DNA from: Thermoplasmata archaeon
Lineage (GTDB): Archaea > Thermoplasmatota > Thermoplasmata > Sysuiplasmatales > Sysuiplasmataceae
Assembly: GCA_021817225.1 (NCBI GenBank)
Contig: JAKAVR010000008.1
Span: 1-47,811, forward strand
DNA: 47,811 bases
Direction: 5' to 3'
A model generated the notes under the pieces. The model ran no database searches, was not told the origin of the DNA, and saw nothing but the letters and a program-made list of their open reading frames with translations. Positions 14,172-25,900 of the stretch are shown piece after piece. The first letter of the stretch is position 1; every line of letters begins with the position of its first letter. Position numbers and translations under genes: made by a program.

Positions 14172-14591
14172 ATGAGAAGGACGGGCGTCACAAAGAAAGA
14201 GAGGGATTGCCTCATTACAGTCAGGGAGAACGGCAGCGAGCCCTTCCCGATAAGGCTCTGCGAAATAGCGAAGCTGATGGGAATACGACCACCCTCGGCG
14301 CTTGAACTTGTGGAAAGACTTGAGGGAAAGGGACTGCTGAAGTCGAGGAACGGCATGATCAGGCTTACCCCCCAGGGATTGAGGGAGTACGAAAGGATAA
14401 TACTCAACCACAGGGTCTTTGAATCGCTCTTCGTCCAGAGTGGGATTTCGGCTGATGAAGCATGCAAAGAAACGGAGTCGTTCGATTACTTCCTGGACAG
14501 CAGGACGGCCGAAGCTGTGCACAGGAAGATAGGCAGCCCGTCACTCTGTCCACACGGCAAACCCATAAAGGCAAAGGCGGGGGGCGCATGA
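14172..14591 (+). CDS. DtxR/MntR-family metal-dependent transcriptional regulator
   Basis: From ATG 14,172 (MRRTGVTKKERDCL) the 139-residue protein has the family's winged HTH (residues about 8-68; RLCEIAKLMGIRPPSALELVERLEGKGLL..RLTPQGLREY) and then the metal-binding dimerisation domain with ILNHRVFESLFVQSG and the closing LCPHGKPI. Such proteins bind Fe(II) or Mn(II) and then repress uptake genes. The acidic/histidine motif after the AC pair is not canonical (ETESFDYFLD), so the preferred metal is uncertain. There is no SH3-like third domain, as in MntR. A TTAGG-type operator lies just upstream and a transporter-like gene overlaps the end. Confidence 0.85.
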   Translation: MRRTGVTKKERDCLITVRENGSEPFPIRLCEIAKLMGIRPPSALELVERLEGKGLLKSRNGMIRLTPQGLREYERIILNHRVFESLFVQSGISADEACKETESFDYFLDSRTAEAVHRKIGSPSLCPHGKPIKAKAGGA

Positions 14592-14592
14592 T

Positions 14593-15591
14593 CTGACAGC
14601 AATCAACCTCTGGTCTCCCGCCGATCTCGGCTTTGCGTACGTCCTGGTCGCTTCATTCCTGCTTGGTGTGGTTCATGGCATAACACCCGACGAGCACACC
14701 TGGCCAATCACCTTTGCCTATTCCGTCGGTTCGTTCAGCTCCAGGGGAGGGGCGAAGGCTGGGCTGCTCTTCTCTCTCGGATTCACTCTGCAGAGGTCTG
14801 TCCTTGCAGAGCTCGCTTACTTCACGCTTATTGGCATATTCACGACGGCTGCCGCATTCGGCTTGTCATACATCGCCGTCGGTGTGGCCATGGCCGCGGC
14901 TGGCCTTTACTTCCAGAGGAGGCGCCACTACTTCCACTGGCACTACCTGGAGGAAAAGCTCGGGACTCTCGTCGGCATACACAAACATGGCAGCCAGGAG
15001 CAGAAGGAGGAACTTGAACACAGGGCTGATCCATCGCTGAGCATGGATGGGATCGAAGGCGACAGGCCCATACCTGCACGCCTTGCGCTCCTGCATGGGA
15101 TAATTGCAGGCTTCGGCTTTGGTGCGTTTGCTCTCATAATGTATACTGTCCTCGTCCCTGCAATGCCGAGTCCCTGGGTAGCATTTCTGCCCGGGCTGCT
15201 GTTCGGCCTCGGGACGATGGTTATGCAGATACTGTTCGGCGCCTTCTTCGGCAGGGCTGTCAGGGGATTCGGAAAACTGAGCAGGGAAGGTGTTTCCTAT
15301 GTCTCGAGAAGAATATCGATTTCAGTCCTTTCCTATGGCGGCATAGCCTTCCTGATTGCAGGCCTGGCCATACTTGCCTTCCCATCACTGATGGATGTGG
15401 GCATCTCGACAGGGGTCAGGATCCACAACATTGATTCGCTTGGACTTGGATTCTTCATGGTGGTGATCAGCGTGGCCGTTGTCGGGATAGTGTCTTACCT
15501 GGTATCTGTCAGGAAGGCAAAGGAACTCGGCTACGTCGAGTCTAAGGGGGGCCCTGGAGAGAGCGTTGAGAGGCTGGGAGGATCCGACTGA
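14593..15591 (+). CDS. NicO/UreH-like metal transporter candidate (start unclear)
   Basis: A membrane protein with about eight hydrophobic segments. The first helix ends in LLGVVHGITPDEHT, resembling the His-x4-Asp signature of NicO/NiCoT/UreH nickel-cobalt transporters. A second LLHGIIAGFGFG at about two fifths of its length suggests the usual repeated half. A charged loop (residues about 85-140) separates them. The gene follows the DtxR-type gene with overlapping ends. No ATG, GTG or TTG precedes the first helix after the in-frame stop at 14,566; the first such codon is GTG 14,668, inside the helix. Either CTG 14,593 is used or one base changed after the ATGA overlap at 14,588. Metal transport under DtxR control is inferred. 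Confidence 0.65.
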   Translation: MTAINLWSPADLGFAYVLVASFLLGVVHGITPDEHTWPITFAYSVGSFSSRGGAKAGLLFSLGFTLQRSVLAELAYFTLIGIFTTAAAFGLSYIAVGVAMAAAGLYFQRRRHYFHWHYLEEKLGTLVGIHKHGSQEQKEELEHRADPSLSMDGIEGDRPIPARLALLHGIIAGFGFGAFALIMYTVLVPAMPSPWVAFLPGLLFGLGTMVMQILFGAFFGRAVRGFGKLSREGVSYVSRRISISVLSYGGIAFLIAGLAILAFPSLMDVGISTGVRIHNIDSLGLGFFMVVISVAVVGIVSYLVSVRKAKELGYVESKGGPGESVERLGGSD

Positions 15592-15626
15592 GCGCGCTGC
15601 CCCTGCCCGTGAGTCGGGATGTCTTT

Positions 15627-16604
15627 TCAGGTTCCTTCAAAGACAAGTTCCAGTGCACCAATGTCGACAACAGAGTCCGGAAATCTGGAGACAAGTATGC
15701 TTGCTGGCCGGGTCCGCCCTCTTGCGAGACCCTTCATGGTATAGAATTCGACCTTCTTCCTGAGATATTCTCCCTCCCTGGCAACACCGCCTCCCAGGAC
15801 TACAGATGAGAAATCCATGAGCATCAGGGCTCCGGAGATTGCCGTTCCGAGATAGCGGCATGCATTCTCGACAAGTTCTGCAGCAAGAATGTCTCCCTTT
15901 CGCGCTTCTTCGAAAACAACGATGCTTGACACCCTGCCTCCCCTTTCCAGTGCCCTGCGGCGGAGGGAGGTCTCCTCCACTTTCATCCTTTCAAGTGCAA
16001 TTCTTTCAATGGAGCTGCCCGAAGCAACCGTCTCAAGACATCCTGATTTGCCGCAGCCGCATTTCCGGCCCCGCTCAATGACTGTACTGTGACCAATCTC
16101 CCCTGCCATGTGGTTGGCACCCTCGTACGGTTTACCGTCTATCACAATCCCCGCACCGATGCCAGTGCTTATTGTGATGTACAGCATGTCGCCAGCTCCT
16201 GCAATTCCGCCGTGCCTGTATTCTCCAAGTGCACCCACGTTGGCATCATTATGCACCCGGACGCGCACTCCAGTCTTCTTCTCAAGAAGATGACGGAGGG
16301 GGACATTTTCCCAACCCTGTATATTAGGCGCATAGAGCACGGTTCCCTCCTTTCCGTTCACGGGCCCTGCGAATGCAACACCAAGACCCATGCAGTTTTT
16401 CATCGAGAGGCGGTTTTTTTCCACCAGGCCCGATATCATTCCTGAAAGCTCGTTTATCAGCGACTCAGGTTCCTTCATCCTGTCGGTCATGTCTGTGAGC
16501 TTGTCAGATATCTCTCCCGGCCTGTAGCCAAGTGAAAGAGACACTTTTGTCGCACCTATATCACAAGCAAGAGCGAACTTCCTGTTTGAATTGTCTGAGG
16601 GCAT
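15627..16604 (-). CDS. ROK-family sugar kinase (glucokinase-like)
   Basis: The 325-residue protein has the ROK fold. ATP-binding loop 1 is CDIGATK (14-20), GVAFAGPVNG follows at about 75-84, the catalytic base Asp120 lies in VHNDANVGALGE, and GTGIGAGIVIDG-type phosphate binding is at 146-157. The ROK zinc site has His172 in GEIGH and Cys182, Cys184 and Cys189 in CGCGKSGCLE. VVLGGGVA is the adenosine motif. Such archaeal enzymes phosphorylate glucose or an N-acetyl hexosamine. There is no DNA-binding HTH, so it is an enzyme rather than a repressor. TATA-like AGAATATAGT lies about 30 bases upstream of the ATG, so the mRNA is probably leaderless. Confidence 0.88.
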   Translation of the reverse strand: MPSDNSNRKFALACDIGATKVSLSLGYRPGEISDKLTDMTDRMKEPESLINELSGMISGLVEKNRLSMKNCMGLGVAFAGPVNGKEGTVLYAPNIQGWENVPLRHLLEKKTGVRVRVHNDANVGALGEYRHGGIAGAGDMLYITISTGIGAGIVIDGKPYEGANHMAGEIGHSTVIERGRKCGCGKSGCLETVASGSSIERIALERMKVEETSLRRRALERGGRVSSIVVFEEARKGDILAAELVENACRYLGTAISGALMLMDFSSVVLGGGVAREGEYLRKKVEFYTMKGLARGRTRPASILVSRFPDSVVDIGALELVFEGT

Positions 16605-16732
16605 CTGCTTAACTGAAATGGCGCCCGACTATATTCTGTTTCTTCGCATCCGATCTCCTTTTCTGCGGAAGTAAGACATAAGTTTTTAGCCAGAGATCGC
16701 TTAATCTATTTCTCCCTGAAAGGTTTGACAGC

Positions 16733-16975
16733 ATGACTCTATCGGCGCTTGAAATAGACATTCTCTCTTCAATAATCAAGAGGGGGACGGCGGGAATTAC
16801 AAGGGACGAGCTTATGCTCGACCTGAGCAAGATGGTCAAGGGCATTGCCTATGACGATCTGATGAGGCATGTAAAGAACCTCGTAGACAGCGGTTATGCG
16901 GAGCTGGACGAGACGGGGCCAGATGACTTCACAATCATAATCACGCAAGCCGGAAAGGAAGTTTCCGGTTTGTGA
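16733..16975 (+). CDS. Small winged-HTH protein
   Basis: The 80-residue product is a single winged helix-turn-helix: LSALEIDILSSIIKRGTAGITRDELML as helices 1-2, YDDLMRHVKNLVDSGYAEL as the recognition helix and start of the wing, and FTIIITQAGKEVSG as the last strand and helix. It resembles the ArnR/PadR-like mini regulators of archaea. The gene is monocistronic between the divergent ROK kinase and the 3' end of the 23S gene. Target and ligand are not visible. Confidence 0.7.
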   Translation: MTLSALEIDILSSIIKRGTAGITRDELMLDLSKMVKGIAYDDLMRHVKNLVDSGYAELDETGPDDFTIIITQAGKEVSGL

Positions 16976-17010
16976 TCAGTGCCCAGGCTGAACAAACAAC
17001 AATTCTTATG

Positions 17011-17018
17011 AAAAAAAC
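17011..17018 (-). terminator. T-run terminator of the 23S transcript
   Basis: Read on the minus strand this gives GTTTTTTTC a few bases after the pre-23S processing stem. A short T-run is the usual archaeal intrinsic terminator. Confidence 0.5.
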
Positions 17019-17023
17019 ATTTG

Positions 17024-17037
17024 TCATATGCATTCCG
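17024..17037 (-). other. Pre-23S processing stem, 3' arm
   Basis: This 14-base block is the exact reverse complement of 20,016-20,029, and TGT/ACA extend the pairing beyond a 3-base bulge. The two arms flank the 23S gene and would form the long stem cut by the bulge-helix-bulge endonuclease in archaeal rRNA maturation. Confidence 0.75.
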
Positions 17038-17069
17038 TGTAACGGCAAGCCGTTGCTGCAAAACTTCTA

Positions 17070-20000
<2,931 letters not shown>

Positions 20001-20015
20001 GGCTCTGCACACGTC

Positions 20016-20029
20016 CGGAATGCATATGA
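20016..20029 (-). other. Pre-23S processing stem, 5' arm
   Basis: This is the partner of the arm at 17,024-17,037, with perfect 14-base complementarity. The adjacent CGT could be the 3-base bulge. It confirms that the 23S is released from its own precursor rather than from a 16S-23S transcript. Confidence 0.75.
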
Positions 20030-20131
20030 CTGGTATCACCGACCTCGATCTGCCTTCCACAGAAGAGGGGTCTCACCACTTCCTCGTTGATATTGCTCAA
20101 CGAGTGCACGTACGTCTTACTACGCACACCC

Positions 20132-20143
20132 TAGTATTAAATC
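20132..20143 (-). promoter_or_regulatory. Probable promoter of the lone 23S gene
   Basis: Minus-strand GATTTAATACTAG is a good TATA element. Transcription would start near 20,112, about 85 bases before the processing stem. The 20,030-20,330 stretch has no gene and otherwise holds only leader and IS-flank sequence. Confidence 0.55.
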
Positions 20144-20332
20144 CTTCGATCGGAACTGGCTTCAAATCCCGAAACCCGAAAACCGGGGCTCTTTTCTACA
20201 GGATTTTTCAGCCGCCCTTCTTGAAGGCTTAACGGCACAGTAGCTACCCCATGATAAACCTTTCGGATGCTCGCAGAACCTCCGAGTGCCATAATCATTC
20301 AGACAGTCTACGCTGGGTTGCCTGCCGGCGTT

Positions 20333-21574
20333 GAGTGGAATATGACTGGGAAGTATGCCACACATGCCGTGTGCCGCGGCCGCTCCTCAAATGCCGTCTG
20401 CTTTGGAGCGCTTCCCGGCCGCCTTCCCCTCCGCCCGCTCCACACGCTCTGTGCATGTGTCGCTAAGCGCTATGAGCATCCCCTTGAATGAGACCTCCTC
20501 TCTGTAGAACACCGACCATATGAGCTGCAGCAGCTGCCCGTATGCGAAGTAGAAGAAACGTATGCTGACCTCCTTCGACTTCGACCTGATTGCCGCCTCG
20601 TCCTGCATCCTGAATGCGTTCTCTATGTTCCATCTCTGCCTGTATGTGGACACAATATCGCCAAGATCTATCTCCTGCCTGTTTGTTGCGAAGGACCAGT
20701 CGATGCACCTGTCCAGCCTCCTCTCATATATCTGCCTGAGGAGGGCGTATGTTGTTTCGCCCTTCAGCACCGTCTTGTCCCTGTTCACCCTGAACTCATG
20801 CTCAACTGTGCGCATGTCGCCGGAGCGCATGGGAGCAAGCGCTCCCTTCACTGGTCCGTTCTTAGGCACGAATATGAGATACGGCACATTCGAATTGGAC
20901 AGCGTGAGCATCAGCTCATTGTTGTAGAATCCCCTGTCGAACAGAGCCAGCCTTATTGAGCGGAAGAGGGGGCGGACAAGCTCCAGCATGAACGACACGT
21001 CCGCAGGGTTGCTGTATCCGACATGCACCGGGATGGAGAGAAGGGGCACCTTCTCCGGCACATCCCTGCCGACGAGCGCGCATGTGAGGAATTTGAACTT
21101 GCCCGTCACCGCATGCTCGCCCGTCCAGTTGTGTATCCATGCAGTTTCCACACTGCCGTAGAACTCCTCGTCGGTGTGGTCAAACGCCATGACTGCATCA
21201 TGCTCCTGGAAACATGTCCTGGGCAGCATCGTGTGCAGCGTCTTCAGATATGTCCAGTATATGTCCGACGGGTTAACGGATTTGACAGCAAGGTGAATGC
21301 TGTCGGCCCTGTTCCCGACAGTCTCCAGGTATGTGTTTGCCATTGAAGCCTTCAACAGGTCTTTGTTGTAGTTGAAGCCGGACAGTGCTGCAGACTTGGG
21401 AGTGAGGTGTAGCGACTTGTCCACGAATATGTCGAGCGTTGTGAGTGACCTGTAGAGTCGCTCCCTGTTCAGCATACCCTGCATCCGGGGTGGATTGGCG
21501 GCCGAACGTTATAACAGGATCGGCGTGGAAGTCGCAAAACGGCCGGAATGCCGGAAAACAGGCATATTCCATTC
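20333..21574 (-). mobile_element. IS4-superfamily insertion sequence, about 1.24 kb
   Basis: Imperfect terminal inverted repeats bound the transposase gene. The left end is GAGTGGAATATGACTG and the right end, read inward, is GAATGGAATATGCCTG (14 of 16 match). One intact transposase fills the element. No clear target-site duplication is visible, so the exact outer limits may be off by several bases. The element lies about 190 bases upstream of the 23S TATA box. Confidence 0.55.
20387..21484 (-). CDS. DDE transposase, IS4 superfamily
   Basis: The 365-residue protein has an RNase-H-like DDE core. Candidate catalytic residues are Asp102 (AFDHTDE), Asp183 (LFDRGFYN) and Glu288 in YRQRWNIENAFRMQDE, the Y-R-x3-E signature of IS4-type enzymes. 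FFYFAYGQLLQLIW after it is the usual C-terminal helix. The layout resembles the haloarchaeal ISH3/ISH8 types, but the subgroup is not certain. The frame is uninterrupted and the triad complete, so the element may be active. Its GC-rich coding style differs from the AT-richer surface-protein region. Confidence 0.8.
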   Translation of the reverse strand: MQGMLNRERLYRSLTTLDIFVDKSLHLTPKSAALSGFNYNKDLLKASMANTYLETVGNRADSIHLAVKSVNPSDIYWTYLKTLHTMLPRTCFQEHDAVMAFDHTDEEFYGSVETAWIHNWTGEHAVTGKFKFLTCALVGRDVPEKVPLLSIPVHVGYSNPADVSFMLELVRPLFRSIRLALFDRGFYNNELMLTLSNSNVPYLIFVPKNGPVKGALAPMRSGDMRTVEHEFRVNRDKTVLKGETTYALLRQIYERRLDRCIDWSFATNRQEIDLGDIVSTYRQRWNIENAFRMQDEAAIRSKSKEVSIRFFYFAYGQLLQLIWSVFYREEVSFKGMLIALSDTCTERVERAEGKAAGKRSKADGI

Positions 21575-21696
21575 GATCCTCGTACGAAGGGAACGATCCT
21601 GTTCGGAGGTTCTGTGCTCGCTATGCGCAGTTTACCTCCTGCAGGAGGGTCGAAGACTGCCAATTGAGTTCAGCTGGGAATAGGATGAATCTGTTC

Positions 21697-22686
21697 TCAA
21701 TTGCCCTTCTTAGGACTTATTGTGATGATGTAATCAGCGGGACCCAGGGCCGTAGTGTTGTCGAAATCCACAATGAAATTACTGTCCTTGTAGACAGCAA
21801 TTGCCCGTTCCTTCCTGGCATCCATAAGTTTCCCGACGGTGGTAGGGGTTTCTGCAGAGAGCTCGTCAAGTCGAAGTCCGTTTGTTCCGCTCAGCAGATG
21901 TATAAGGAATTCAAGGCCCTTCGAATCAACGACTGCATCGGCAAGCAGGTCTCCTTGGAGCCTTGAGACGGGTATCACAAGGTCTATCTTTGCAGAATTC
22001 ATTATCTGGTAATCCTCGTACTTCTGGCAGGCAGCAATTACAGTTACACCTGGATTGAGCTCCTTTGCTTTCAATGCAACCATGACGGCAAGCTCGTCGG
22101 GTTGAGAAGATATGACGAGAGAGTCTGCCTCGGTGATGCCTGCCTTCCTGAGGACCCCTGAATGAAGGGGGTTGCCGGAAACTACGTTGACGCCGTTTGA
22201 CATCATAACCGCAGGATCGACATTTTCGTCCACAAGAACAAGCTCCATGTCGTGCCTTCCGAGCCTTTCCAGGAGTTCGTTGGTGTTCTCGCCGTAACCG
22301 ATGATAATGACGTGCCTTGTCAACTTGAACCTCCTAAGCCCCCTGAGTTGTAAAAATCTTTTGTTCGAAATGTAGCCTCCAACTTCAGTGAGCGTCGCCG
22401 CGAATACGCCAAGACCGAAGATGATGACATAGAAAAACACAATCCTTGCCCAGAAATTGCTAGGGTATATGTCACCATAACCCACGGTTGTGAGTGTCGT
22501 CACAACCCAGTACAGAGAGGAGAAGAGCGTATTTCTGGCACCGTCGGGCAGAACAGGCTCTGCAATATAGAAAAGAAAGGTGCCCGATGCAACGACCGCA
22601 GAGGCAAGAACTGCAAGGCTGAGGGCCTTGGCCACACCCAAGAATCTTCTGACCTTCTTCCTGAAGGCGATGAGCATGTATATCAT
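21697..22686 (-). CDS. Two-helix potassium channel with RCK (TrkA-N/TrkA-C) domain
   Basis: The protein has an outer helix (about residues 20-42), the pore loop with selectivity filter TTVGYGD (66-72 from the ATG), an inner helix FFYVIIFGLGVFAA, then an RCK domain starting HVIIIGYGENTNELLERL. That glycine motif forms the nucleotide- or ion-sensing Rossmann fold. A TrkA-C-like domain (LDELSAETPTTVGKLMDAR...YIITISP) closes it. The architecture is that of MthK-like ligand-gated K+ channels of the cytoplasmic membrane. ATG 22,686 is preferred over the TTG at 22,695 because GGAGGT sits 9 bases before it. Confidence 0.88.
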   Translation of the reverse strand: MIYMLIAFRKKVRRFLGVAKALSLAVLASAVVASGTFLFYIAEPVLPDGARNTLFSSLYWVVTTLTTVGYGDIYPSNFWARIVFFYVIIFGLGVFAATLTEVGGYISNKRFLQLRGLRRFKLTRHVIIIGYGENTNELLERLGRHDMELVLVDENVDPAVMMSNGVNVVSGNPLHSGVLRKAGITEADSLVISSQPDELAVMVALKAKELNPGVTVIAACQKYEDYQIMNSAKIDLVIPVSRLQGDLLADAVVDSKGLEFLIHLLSGTNGLRLDELSAETPTTVGKLMDARKERAIAVYKDSNFIVDFDNTTALGPADYIITISPKKGN

Positions 22687-22846
22687 TAGAGCCAAACCTC
22701 CGTTCGATTGTGTGCCGGGAACTGCTTTGTTTGATTAGGCGGCATGCGCAACGGGATATACATCCCTTGCTCCTACTCTGAAGCAAGAACGGCAATATCA
22801 TCTTGTCTCGTTCCTGGATGCTGCAGGGCATGGCGGGCAAGGAAAA

Positions 22847-22898
22847 TCTATTATAACATGTAAAACCATATCGTGCCGACAGTTGTCAGACAATTGTC
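22847..22898 (+). promoter_or_regulatory. Promoter and tandem palindromic operator of the TPR gene
   Basis: A TATA element TCTATTATAAC (22,847-22,857) predicts a start near 22,877. Exactly there lie two 10-base palindromic blocks one base apart, GACAGTTGTC (22,878-22,887) and GACAATTGTC (22,889-22,898). The 11-base period puts both on the same face of the helix, as expected for a repressor binding as two dimers. The remaining gap toward the potassium channel holds no gene. Confidence 0.55.
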
Positions 22899-22923
22899 GC
22901 ACCAAAAAGGGATGGGTTGAATA

Positions 22924-25900
22924 GTGTCAGAGGCTGATTTGCAGTCAGTGGAGCCCACAGGCTCCTTTAACGAGTATGATCGGAGACAATCTGTAACTGT
23001 CGGGGGCAATCTGGACGAAGTCACTGCACGGAAGATACTAGACACCATAAGGGCAAGCAGGGACTTCATAGAGGAAGCCGAACTCGCAAAGCAATGCAGG
23101 GCGGTCGTCGAATTTTACCAGGAGAAGGGGAACTTCCAGGGAATTGTGGATGCTTACTCGCTCATAGGGACGCTACCCCTGTCAATTCAGGACGCCTATG
23201 CCCTGTCTGTCTCCCTTGCCCAAACAGGAAATCTGGAGCGGGCAAGAACAGTCATTGCCTCAATTGCGTGGAAGGACAGGGAGGATCTCAAACTGACATC
23301 CCTTGGAAAGCTATTGATCGCGCAGGGCAAGGAGCTCGATGCGAAGGCCCATTTCACCGCCGCCCTGAAGATAAACGCAGGGAACCAGGAGGCAATGGCC
23401 GAGTTGTCCCTACGATGGCCAGAGGATGAAGCGCTCCTTCTTGCCAAGGGTGAAGCACTCAGACTGCAGGGAAAATCGGAAGAGGCGTCGAAGACATTTG
23501 AAAAACTGCTGGAGAAGGGTGAAGAAAGCCCGGAAGTTCTCAGATCGGCAGGAATTGCGATGGCGGACGCAAGGCACTTCGAGGATGCTGAAAAACTTCT
23601 TGAGAAAGCAGCAAGCCGGGGGGATGCCGCCGAGGCGATGCTTGCCCTTGGCCTAGTCCAGATTGAGAGGAATGAAGTCGAAGCTGGAGTCAGAAACATA
23701 GAGGAAGGATTGAGAAAAGGGGCGGGCAGAAAGCCGGAAGTGATCAAGAGGCTTGCAATCGCCTACGCAGAACAGGGGGAGAACAAGAAGGCGGTTGATG
23801 CGGTTGACTTTGTTCTGAAGGAATGGAAGCAGGATGAAGGCGAAAAGAAAGCATTTGAACTAAGGTTGCTAGAAACTTCGAAAAATCACGGTAACAACAG
23901 CACAAGGCTGGTTGCGGCTGAAAAACTATTGAGCGGCGATGAGACGAGTCGGATCTTCCAGGCGGAAAAGATAGATGCTCTGAATGAGCTTGGAAGATAT
24001 GAAGAAGCGCTAGGTTTCCTGGACGGGCACAGGCAGATAGACAATTATCACGAAAGGAGAATGGATATACTAAGGCGGTCAGGCAGGCTCCAGGATGCTG
24101 AGTCGGAGGCTGATCAACTGCTGAAGAGGGATGCACGGAATCAGGAGGCTCTTTTCACAAAGCTGCAGGCAGCAAACGAGAAGGGAGAAGGCAGGAAGGC
24201 ACTGAGGCAGTATGAGAAAACGGTACTAAGGCACGGCGGGGAGAAACTCCTGAAGCTTCATCTTGAGATCGCGAAGCGCTGCAGGGAGGATTTGATGGTT
24301 GTCAGGGCCTGCCAGGCGCTCATATCGTCCGGAAAATCTACCATTAACATTCTTGGGGACAGGGCGGTGGCTGTCGAACGGCTCGGCAGGACAGCACAGA
24401 GCATGAAGTATCTCAGGAAGCTTTACAGGAGAAACAGAAATGTCGAATCACTTGAACTCCTGACTTCGTTCTACGCGAGACACGGGAAAGGGAGTGAAGA
24501 GGAGAGGCTTCTTGCGGAAGCGCATGCAACAATGGAGCTCCCCATAGGACTGCTCGAAAGGCTTGCGAAGCTCAAGATGGACAGGGGGGAGGAAGCGGAG
24601 GCCTTTTCAATAATAGCATCGGCGATAGAAAAAAAGGAAACGCCGGAGGGAAGGTACCTTGAAGCCGAGGTACTCCTGAAGACGGGAAAGATGGAAGACG
24701 CACTGAAGGCGGTAGGCAGGGCTATGCAGCTGGGCTACCCTGGAAAAATAGGAGAGTTTCTGGCAGGAAGGGCAGAGGAGGCAGCAGGTCACTTTGAATC
24801 CGCACTTCAGCGGTACAACAGATCGATAGGTTACGGTCTGTCGACGCCTGACATTTTCCTGAGCAGGGTAAACATATACAAGCAGATGGGCAAGGCAGCT
24901 GAAGCGAAAGAAGAGATGCAGTCAATTGAGAAATTGTTCGCAGATGATTCCCTGGTCCAGGGCGAATGCATCGAATTCTACTTCTCAACCGGAATGTATC
25001 AGCAATGCATAGAAACGGCAGAGCGGCTCATCAAGTCTGACAGAAACAATGAAAAGGCATGGAAGAAGAGAGGTCTTTCACTGCTTGCAATAAAGAGATA
25101 TGATGATGCAATAACATCGCTGGAGGCTGCCCTGAAGATCAACAGGGACAGTGACACCGTTGCAGGCCTCAAGGAGGCTTACAACGCCAAGGGAGACCAG
25201 AAGTCGATAATCAGGACTATAGACATGCTGCTCGAATTCAAGGGCACTGACAAGAAACTCCTGCTTGAGAAAGGAGACGTGCTGGCTGATATCGGCAGGC
25301 CCGAAGAAGCCATGAGCGCATACCAGGCAGCCATGGACAGGTTCGGCCAGGATGAAGATGCCGTCATCAGAAAGGCAGGAATCCTCCACGCCAAGAAGGA
25401 CTACCAGGACGAGCTTGAATTGCTGATTGAATTCCTCAAGAAGGATGACAAGAAACCAGCGTTGCTTTCAATGGTGTCCAGGGCATACCTGGCCATCAAG
25501 AGATATTCCGACGCGCTCGAATATGCAGACAGGGCAATGCAGCTCGAGCCGGAGAACATAAAGCACCTTGACCTGCGGGCAGAGATACTCTCTTCGCTGG
25601 GAAGATACGACGAGGCTGAAAGGAGCGTTGACATAGCGCTCAGTGTATCGCCGAAGGACCCCGATGCACTGGAAATCAAGGGAAATGTTCTGATGAAGGA
25701 CGGCAGGTACTCACAGGCGCTGGAACTACTCAATGGGGCTCTTTCAGCAGGCATATGCAATCCACAGATATACAGGAACAGGGGAGAATGCCTTATGAAC
25801 CTCGAAAGGCACTCCGAAGCCCTTGACTCATTCACGAAGGCATTGAAGGATGAGCCGGAGAATCCGGGCATTCTGCTCGGGAAAGGTATGTGCGAGCTTA

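Noticed and set aside
21635-21648. Perfect palindrome CCTCCTGCAGGAGG downstream of the potassium channel
   Set aside because: No T-run follows and no gene starts there; probably a chance or minor structure.
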